Shown: piece by piece, positions 1 through 5,253 of the stretch
Layout of the letters: every line of letters starts with the position of its first letter
Position numbering within the stretch: the first letter of the stretch is position 1
NCBI GenBank assembly: GCA_030917985.1
Contig: JAUPTR010000038.1
Location: 1-6,494 of the forward strand
Reading direction: 5' to 3'
DNA: 6,494 bases
Origin: Pseudomonadota bacterium
Lineage (GTDB): Bacteria > Pseudomonadota > Gammaproteobacteria > Burkholderiales > SCOH01
Translations under genes and position numbers: made by a program
Notes under the pieces: generated by a model
The model's database searches: none
The model's input: the letters and a program-made list of their open reading frames with translations, nothing else
What the model was told of the DNA's origin: nothing

Positions 1-2835
1 GTCGAGCTGATCCTGCAAGACACCCAGATTCAGGCCGCCGGATAACTTCCGGGGGTATGAATCGACAGTTGCCACGCTGGTTAGTCGCCGGATTTCTTCG
101 GCTAATTGCTCGGCTCGTATAGGCTTGCTGACATAACCATCCATCCCCGAGGCAAGGCAACGCTCCCGGTCTCCCTGCATGGCATGTGCAGTCAGCGCAA
201 TAACCGGCAAACGTACAAGGCCGAGCCCGGCTTCATGGTTTCTCCAGTGCTTTACGGCCTCAATGCCACCCATTTCGGGCATCTGCAAATCCATCAATAC
301 CAGATCAAAGCCATGTTGCTGCATCTTGGCCAGCGCCAATCGTCCATTGTCGGCAATGCAGACTTCGTGGCCAAGCTTGTGGAGCAGATGTACGGCCAGT
401 TTCTGATTTACCGGGTTGTCTTCCGCCAGCAAGATATTCAGCTTTCGCGGTTGTTGCACCAGGGCTTGTGGCGGTCGCCGTACTGGTAACGCTGGCTGTT
501 GTTTGTTCAGCGCCAGTTGCAAAGCCTGCAATAATTGCTGTTCTGCTATCGGCTTGAGCAGATAGCTATCTAGGCCGATTTCCCTGCACTGCTGTGCCTG
601 ATTGAGTTTTGCCGCAGAGTCCAGCATCAGCACAATGCTATGCGCAGGCTGGCTGGTTTGCGCCATGAGCCGCTGGAGCCAGTCAAAACCGTTGTCGCCG
701 TCGATTTGCCAATCAAACAGTATCAGATCATAGGCCAAACCCATTTTTGCGGCATGGCGCATCTTGTTGTATGCGACTTCCGCGCTGGCAGCCACTTCGG
801 CCTGCATATGCCAGTAGAGCGCCATTTCCAGCAGGGATAGGGCGTGGGTTTCGTTGTCGTCTATCAGCAGCAGGCGTTTTCCTGAAACCGTTAGCGTTGG
901 CTGATGCGGGTGTGACTGCGCGGCAATGCCGAACTGGGCAGAAAAGCTGAAACAGCTGCCTTTGCCCGGCTCGCTTTCAACCTGCAGTTGGCCTCCCATC
1001 ATCTCTACCAGACGGTTGCTGATGGTTAATCCAAGGCCGGTACCACCATATTGGCGGGTGGTCGACGCATCTGCCTGCGAAAAGGCCTCGAATATCAGGC
1101 CCTGCTTTTCCCGCGGAATGCCGATACCCGTATCACTGACAGCAAAGCGAAGCCGGCAATGTTGGGGGTCCGTCTGCTCCTCGTCCACACGCAAGGTGAT
1201 CTCACCACGTTCGGTAAATTTGATGGCATTACCAACCAGATTGGTAATGACTTGCCGCAATCGCCCCGGATCGCCATAAAGCTGATTGGGTACCTTCGGC
1301 GCAATGCTGGTGATGACTTCGATCTGCTTGTCGTTGGCTTTGAGGCTCAGAGCCTTCATGGTATCGGTGAGCATTTCCCGTAGCGGAAACTCCAGAGACT
1401 CCATCGACATCTTGCCGGCTTCGATCTTGGAGAAGTCGAGAATATCGTTGACGACGACCAGCAGGGACTCTGCCGATGTCCGCACTATCGACAGGAATTC
1501 CCTTTGTTCATCGTTCAGCTCTGTTTCCAGGGCCAGTTCTGTCATGCCGATGATGCCGTTCATCGGCGTGCGGATCTCATGGCTCATATTCGCCAGGAAA
1601 TGGCTCTTTGCGACATTGGCTTCCTGCGCGGCATTGATTGCCTGCAATAGCTCCTGCTGGATCTGCTTCAGTTCCGTGATGTCGGTGCGCAGGCTGACAA
1701 TACTGCCGTCAGGGGTGTGTGAGTCGTTGATGCGAATCCAGCGATTGCCAATCTTTTGTTCGATTCCCTTGCTGTTGCCCTGGCGATATTCCTGCAGCCT
1801 TTGTTCAATCCAGGCTGCTGCATCCTGTGGGTTATCCGTTTGTCCCTGATGCTCGACTGCATATTGCAGAATCTCGCGGTAACTGTTGCCTGAACGCAAT
1901 GCCGGGGCCAGTGCCTGATAAATTTCCCGGTAGCGCTGATTGCAGATGATCAGCTTTTCCTCTGCGTCATACATGACAAAGCCGGCATCCAGGCTTTCGA
2001 TGGCATTGATCAGCTGGCTACGGGTCTGGCGCAATTGTTGTTCAACTTCATGGCGTGCAGTGATATCGGTCAATGTGCCGGTGGTGCCCGCAAACTGCCC
2101 GTCACCGTCGAAAAACGCCTGCACGTTGGCATCAATCCAGCGCGTCCCGCCGCTGGCGGTAATCAGTCGGGCCTGGTATTGCGCCTTCTTCTGTTGCCCG
2201 AGAATCAGCGGCATCATGGCCGTTTGTACCTTGTCGCTATCCTCGGCATATATGTAATCCAGCAGACTTCTGCCTTGAGTGCCAGCGAGGTCGAAGCCGG
2301 TAATTTGCTGCCAGGCAGGGTTCACAAATTCAATGGCCCCGCGCCAATCGGTCTGGTAAACCACTTCATTCATGCTTTCCAGTACCAAGCGGTATTGCGC
2401 CTCATTCTTGCGCAGTTGTTCCTGTGCGTGCTCGCGTTCGCGCAACAGGGTGGTCAGTAGATGGGTAATCGCTTCGAGATCGGTATCTTCGGAAGAAATC
2501 GGCGGTAAATGGGCGGATGTCAGCAGATGATCAGTGGTTTGCCTCAGTGATTGAAGGATGCGCTGCTGTGCGGCGCTTTCTTCTCGCAGCCGCTGGTTTG
2601 CCTGGCTCAGCTCGTCGGAACTGAGTGCCAGGCTGCGGGTACGCAGCACCAGATCGCGGTCATATTGTTCATAGGTATCGTTGATGGCGTGGATGAATCG
2701 TTCCAGCGCCGGGCCAAAGTGCTGTCCTGCCGGTGTGGTTCCGGTCTGTTGCTCGAGTGTCTGCTGCAACACATTTTCATCCGCAACGCCGAGCATGCGT
2801 CTGAGCTGGCGGGCCAGCAGCTTGTGTAGTGTCAT
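1..2835 (-). CDS. Soluble hybrid sensor histidine kinase with PAS, PAS_7-like, HisKA, HATPase and two REC domains (C-terminus beyond window)
   Basis: Reading the minus strand from the ATG at 2835 gives 945 codons with no stop before the left edge, so the C-terminus is missing. Domains by residue: helical N-terminus 1-60, opening with LLARQLRR; coiled coil about 62-145; PAS with C-terminal PAC part about 146-265; PAS_7-like domain about 270-390 (GFVMYDAEEKL, then CNQRY); HisKA with phospho-acceptor His419 in NMSHEIRTPMNG; HATPase with N-box Asn532/Asn536, DTGIGI from Asp568 and GGTGLGL 597-603; REC1 about 654-770 (Asp659/Asp660, phospho-Asp708, Ser740, Lys761); REC2 about 799-920 (Glu805/Asp806, phospho-Asp849, Thr882, Lys904). 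Every catalytic residue checked is present, so it should autophosphorylate and relay. I see no signal peptide or membrane segment, so it is probably cytoplasmic. The start overlaps the FIST gene stop as ATGA, which implies coupled translation and a shared signal. An HPt domain may follow REC2 outside the window. Closest described type by architecture and context: NahK/ErcS'-like kinases paired with FIST proteins. Function class is confident; the ligand and target are inferred. Confidence 0.95.
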   Translation of the reverse strand, partial: MTLHKLLARQLRRMLGVADENVLQQTLEQQTGTTPAGQHFGPALERFIHAINDTYEQYDRDLVLRTRSLALSSDELSQANQRLREESAAQQRILQSLRQTTDHLLTSAHLPPISSEDTDLEAITHLLTTLLREREHAQEQLRKNEAQYRLVLESMNEVVYQTDWRGAIEFVNPAWQQITGFDLAGTQGRSLLDYIYAEDSDKVQTAMMPLILGQQKKAQYQARLITASGGTRWIDANVQAFFDGDGQFAGTTGTLTDITARHEVEQQLRQTRSQLINAIESLDAGFVMYDAEEKLIICNQRYREIYQALAPALRSGNSYREILQYAVEHQGQTDNPQDAAAWIEQRLQEYRQGNSKGIEQKIGNRWIRINDSHTPDGSIVSLRTDITELKQIQQELLQAINAAQEANVAKSHFLANMSHEIRTPMNGIIGMTELALETELNDEQREFLSIVRTSAESLLVVVNDILDFSKIEAGKMSMESLEFPLREMLTDTMKALSLKANDKQIEVITSIAPKVPNQLYGDPGRLRQVITNLVGNAIKFTERGEITLRVDEEQTDPQHCRLRFAVSDTGIGIPREKQGLIFEAFSQADASTTRQYGGTGLGLTISNRLVEMMGGQLQVESEPGKGSCFSFSAQFGIAAQSHPHQPTLTVSGKRLLLIDDNETHALSLLEMALYWHMQAEVAASAEVAYNKMRHAAKMGLAYDLILFDWQIDGDNGFDWLQRLMAQTSQPAHSIVLMLDSAAKLNQAQQCREIGLDSYLLKPIAEQQLLQALQLALNKQQPALPVRRPPQALVQQPRKLNILLAEDNPVNQKLAVHLLHKLGHEVCIADNGRLALAKMQQHGFDLVLMDLQMPEMGGIEAVKHWRNHEAGLGLVRLPVIALTAHAMQGDRERCLASGMDGYVSKPIRAEQLAEEIRRLTSVATVDSYPRKLSGGLNLGVLQDQLD
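2832..2835 (-). promoter_or_regulatory. ATGA start/stop overlap coupling the FIST gene to the kinase gene
   Basis: The TGA that ends the FIST gene (2832-2834) shares bases with the ATG that opens the kinase (2833-2835), giving ATGA. GAGGA sits directly against the start, too close for an ordinary Shine-Dalgarno spacing, so kinase translation probably depends on ribosomes finishing the FIST gene. This would hold sensor and kinase in a fixed ratio. Confidence 0.85.
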
Positions 2836-3974
2836 TCCTCGCAAACGTAGGTAATGGTCATGGTCTGGTTATGCAGGCGACAGTCTGTCGCATGGGTAAA
2901 TGGGCTGATTTCGCCGTAGGAGTAGAAGCCGGTGAGATAACTGGCGCTGCCGAACACATCTGCCACAGCTTCGATTTCCTCGTCGACACGCCCACCCATC
3001 ACCAGCTTGCGGCCGACGCAGCTGATCAGCAGCGTCAGCCCATCCGCCGCGCCATTGAGCATCCGGTGCGCCGCCTCTGCCGCTGCCTGAGCGCCGTCAA
3101 CCAAAGCATCGGTGCTGGCGTGCATCAGTTTCAGATAGCCGTTTTCAATCACGTCTCCGGCAAGAATCAGGCTGCCGTTGGCTTCATCCATGCCGAGAAT
3201 GGTGCGAACCAGGCCGACGGCGTTATGGTCGTCGCCGAGCATTTCGAAAGGAAACAGCAGCCCCGATGCCGGCAAATCCTTGGCGTATTCGCCCAGATAA
3301 TCCTTATAGACCTTGAGTGCCGGCTCGCCATCCAGTTCGAACAAAACATTGCCCTTGCAGCGGGTAACCTTGCGTGCCGGCCCGAATGGTTGCCAGCCGC
3401 CAAAACTGCCGTGGTGCAGTTGCAGGTGCGGGCCATAAAAGCCAATGCCAACCATTCTCTGCTCACTGGCGCCTTCTGGTGACAACACCCAGGTTTTCTG
3501 GAATGCGCCGCCATCGCCTGCCAGACCACCGCTGATTGATACTGCACCGTCAAACACCGCTCTGATTCCCTGAATCAGCGCGCTGCCATTGATGTTGACC
3601 CCCTGACCGAAAACAATGATGTCATGCAGGCTTTCACCCTTGAGCTGCCCGGCCAGACGTTCGCCTGCGGGGCCGGAGTCTTCCATGCTGTTGAGTGAGG
3701 TGCTGGCAACGCGAAAGTCTGGATGCTGGAAATGTAGCGCAGTGATGGAGGCGCTGTGGTCGGATACAGACGCGCCGTGAATTTCACCTGCAGTGGAGCA
3801 GCCTACCAGTGCGGCATCTGGAAATAACTGTTGCAGTCGCAGTACAAATTCCGGCGAACGCATGAATTCAGTTGCTGCAAACACGAGTACCAGTTGCGGT
3901 GAAATTCCTGTAAGCGTGTCCAGTTCCGAATCGGAGAAATGCGGGCTATGCAGTTGCTGCTGGCGAATAATCAT
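2832..3974 (-). CDS. FIST domain (FIST_N/FIST_C) sensory protein, NosP-like candidate
   Basis: This 380-residue protein covers both halves of the FIST module, which is known as a cytoplasmic small-ligand sensor domain in signalling proteins. FIST_N is about residues 25-215, with the hallmark GCSTAGEI at 58-65 and SGGLAGDGGAF at 148-158. FIST_C is about 220-375, with CVGRKLVMGGR at 319-329, GFYSYGEISPF at 349-359 and a C-terminal CRLHNQTMTITYVCE. Cysteines are at 59, 206, 319, 365 and 378; His368 lies in the conserved-looking C-terminal segment. There is no output domain, signal peptide or membrane span, so it must act on a partner; the obvious partner is the kinase whose start overlaps this stop by four bases. 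FIST proteins next to such kinases include NosP, a haem protein that reports nitric oxide to its kinase. The start ATG at 3974 has only a weak GGGCAGG upstream (3980-3986). It follows the HD-GYP gene by 53 bases. Family assignment is firm; haem or NO binding is an inference from context and cannot be read from this sequence. Confidence 0.93.
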   Translation of the reverse strand: MIIRQQQLHSPHFSDSELDTLTGISPQLVLVFAATEFMRSPEFVLRLQQLFPDAALVGCSTAGEIHGASVSDHSASITALHFQHPDFRVASTSLNSMEDSGPAGERLAGQLKGESLHDIIVFGQGVNINGSALIQGIRAVFDGAVSISGGLAGDGGAFQKTWVLSPEGASEQRMVGIGFYGPHLQLHHGSFGGWQPFGPARKVTRCKGNVLFELDGEPALKVYKDYLGEYAKDLPASGLLFPFEMLGDDHNAVGLVRTILGMDEANGSLILAGDVIENGYLKLMHASTDALVDGAQAAAEAAHRMLNGAADGLTLLISCVGRKLVMGGRVDEEIEAVADVFGSASYLTGFYSYGEISPFTHATDCRLHNQTMTITYVCEE

Positions 3975-4027
3975 GATGGCCTGCCCAAATTGTTCGAGTT
4001 GTCAGTCGATTTTGAAGCTGTTTGGCG
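3975..4027 (-). other. 53-base gap between HD-GYP and FIST genes without a visible terminator
   Basis: I find no GC-rich hairpin followed by a T-run and no convincing promoter in this gap, which fits read-through from the HD-GYP gene into the FIST gene. The only element of note is the weak ribosome site GGGCAGG (3980-3986, minus strand), five bases before the FIST start. Confidence 0.6.
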
Positions 4028-5059
4028 TCAATCGGTAAAGCGATTCTTGATGGCCATGATTTCATCCCAGTTGCGGAAAAATGCCTCAATGCACACCGGG
4101 TCGAAGTGTGAACCACTGTTTTCGTGCATGAACTTCACTGCGTCATCCACTGGCCAGGCTTTCTTGTAGGGGCGCTCGGAAGTCAGTGCATCGAAGACGT
4201 CCGCCACCGCGACAATCCGTCCGTCGATGGGAATATCCTGGGCTTTCAGATTGTTGGGGTAACCGCTGCCATCGAATTTTTCATGATGGGTCAGCGCAAT
4301 CACTGCTGCTTTTTGCAGTAATGGCGAGGGAGAACCTTTGAGAATGTCGTAACCAATGCTGGCATGTTGGCGCATGATGTCCATTTCTTCCGGGTCAAGG
4401 CGCCCCGGTTTGAGCAGGATGTGATCAGGGGTGCCAACCTTGCCGATGTCGTGCATGGGCGCTGCGTCCAGCAGCAAGGTCTGATCTGCCTCGCTGAGAC
4501 CGAGATTGCGCGCAATCACCTGCGAATAGTTGGCCATGCGCAGAATGTGCGCACCGGTTTCCGGATTGCGGTATTCCGCCGCCTTGGACAGGCGGATGAT
4601 GGTTTCCCGCTCACGCACCAGCACCTCATTGGTGGCCTTGGCGACTTCTTCGGCCAGCCATGCGGCGCGGTCGGCCAACTGCTTCTGGCTTTTGCGCAGC
4701 AGCAGCATATTGGTGGCGCGGGCACGGAATTCATTTTTGTCTACAGGCTTTGTCAGAAAGTCCGATGCGCCCAGCGTCAGTGCGCGGTGCCGTACTTCGG
4801 CGTCCTGATTGGCCGTGATCATCAGCAGCGGTGTGTTCTTGCGCCCTGGATGGGCGCGAAACGCCTGAATGAATGCCATACCGTCAGGTGGTGGCATCAT
4901 GTAGTCAATCACCACCAGGTCTGGATCATTTTCGAGGCAGTACTGCAGGCCGGCGGCAGAGTCGGTGAAGGTGATGGCTTTGGTATCTTCAATTGCTTTA
5001 ACCAGATGTCGCAGTAGTGTGACATTGATTTCATTGTCGTCAACAATCACGACATCCAC
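4028..5059 (-). CDS. Response regulator with REC and HD-GYP domains, predicted c-di-GMP phosphodiesterase
   Basis: The protein has 343 residues and starts at a GTG (5057-5059), chosen because GGGAGG lies 7 bases upstream and the receiver begins immediately (VVIVDDNE). REC spans residues 1-120, with Asp7/Asp8, phospho-acceptor Asp52 in VVIDYMMPPPDG, Thr82 and Lys104. A helical linker (about 118-155) leads to HD-GYP at about 155-340. The expected metal ligands are all visible: Glu167, His171 (ETGAH), His203-Asp204 (HDIGK), His232, His258-His259 and Asp287, plus the signature DGSGYP at 263-268. This is the RpfG-type layout: hydrolysis of cyclic-di-GMP to pGpG and/or GMP, controlled by phosphorylation of the receiver. 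It acts in the cytoplasm and would lower c-di-GMP, usually favouring motility over biofilm. It is the first gene of the probable operon with the FIST protein and hybrid kinase, which makes that kinase the likely phosphodonor. Nothing looks degenerate. The enzyme class is well supported; the partner and phenotype are inferred. Confidence 0.95.
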   Translation of the reverse strand: MDVVIVDDNEINVTLLRHLVKAIEDTKAITFTDSAAGLQYCLENDPDLVVIDYMMPPPDGMAFIQAFRAHPGRKNTPLLMITANQDAEVRHRALTLGASDFLTKPVDKNEFRARATNMLLLRKSQKQLADRAAWLAEEVAKATNEVLVRERETIIRLSKAAEYRNPETGAHILRMANYSQVIARNLGLSEADQTLLLDAAPMHDIGKVGTPDHILLKPGRLDPEEMDIMRQHASIGYDILKGSPSPLLQKAAVIALTHHEKFDGSGYPNNLKAQDIPIDGRIVAVADVFDALTSERPYKKAWPVDDAVKFMHENSGSHFDPVCIEAFFRNWDEIMAIKNRFTD

Positions 5060-5066
5060 GATGCTA

Positions 5067-5072
5067 CCTCCC
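5067..5072 (-). promoter_or_regulatory. Strong Shine-Dalgarno site for the HD-GYP response regulator
   Basis: GGGAGG on the minus strand lies 7 bases before the GTG at 5059. No in-frame ATG gives as good a fit, so this site decides the GTG start. Confidence 0.85.
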
Positions 5073-5084
5073 GATGATTACCGA

Positions 5085-5100
5085 CAGGCTGAACGGCCTG
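5085..5100 (-). repeat. Small inverted repeat in the leader of the HD-GYP gene
   Basis: CAGGC (5085-5089) and GCCTG (5096-5100) are complementary arms around a 6-base loop. The hairpin lies between the candidate -10 and the Shine-Dalgarno site, so it would be at the very 5' end of the mRNA, where it could protect the transcript. At 5 bp it could also be chance. Confidence 0.35.
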
Positions 5101-5110
5101 CTCTTCAATT

Positions 5111-5138
5111 ATTGTAGTCAAGGAAGGAGGAGGAGCAA
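5111..5138 (-). promoter_or_regulatory. Candidate sigma-70-type promoter for the HD-GYP/FIST/kinase operon
   Basis: On the minus strand TACAAT (5111-5116) matches the -10 consensus at five of six positions. TTGCTC (5133-5138) is a poor -35, keeping only TTG, with a 16-base spacer made of a CTCCTCCTCCTTCC pyrimidine tract. It would start transcription near 5104, leaving a leader of about 45 bases. A weak -35 would fit a promoter that needs an activator, but I cannot identify an operator. This is the best promoter I see in the intergenic region. Confidence 0.4.
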
Positions 5139-5207
5139 CCGGGAGTTGTATTGGCGCAGGGTGATGCCTTTGTGGCCTGCCGCATACCCAATGCCGGGCT
5201 GTTCAGG

Positions 5208-5235
5208 CCTGCTTGCGCTAATCCATGCAAGCCGG
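5208..5235 (-). repeat. Imperfect inverted repeat downstream of glnD
   Basis: Arms GCTTGC (5211-5216) and GCAAGC (5227-5232) enclose a 10-base loop and extend by two more G-C pairs beyond one mismatch. It starts about 18 bases after the glnD stop in the transcription direction, where a terminator is expected. There is no T-run after it, so it is not a standard intrinsic terminator; it could be an mRNA 3'-end stabiliser. Confidence 0.35.
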
Positions 5236-5244
5236 GATCCGGGT

Positions 5245-5252
5245 GGGGGGGG
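5245..5252 (-). repeat. Homopolymer run of eight G (C on the coding strand) after the glnD stop
   Basis: Eight G residues on the plus strand lie one base beyond the glnD TGA, preceded by another GGGT. Being outside the reading frame, length changes would not alter GlnD. It is a site prone to sequencing or replication slippage. Confidence 0.8.
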
Positions 5253-5253
5253 C

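Noticed and set aside
1286..1849. 187-codon plus-strand frame opposite the kinase
   Set aside because: It is antisense to the HisKA/PAS region; the Ser/Leu/Cys-rich translation is typical of a shadow frame.
1..2835. Possible frameshift or split kinase, because many short frames appear on both strands here
   Set aside because: Codon-by-codon reading of the minus strand gives 945 uninterrupted codons with all domains in order.
2829..3482. 217-codon plus-strand frame opposite the FIST gene
   Set aside because: It lies wholly antisense to conserved FIST motifs and has no recognisable domain.
4364..5017. 217-codon plus-strand frame opposite the HD-GYP gene
   Set aside because: The minus strand encodes a complete REC and HD-GYP with all catalytic residues; the plus-strand product looks like low-complexity shadow translation.
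5232..5242. CCGGGATCCGG as a palindromic operator
   Set aside because: Arms of only 4 bp with a 3-base centre in a GC-rich stretch; too short to support a call.
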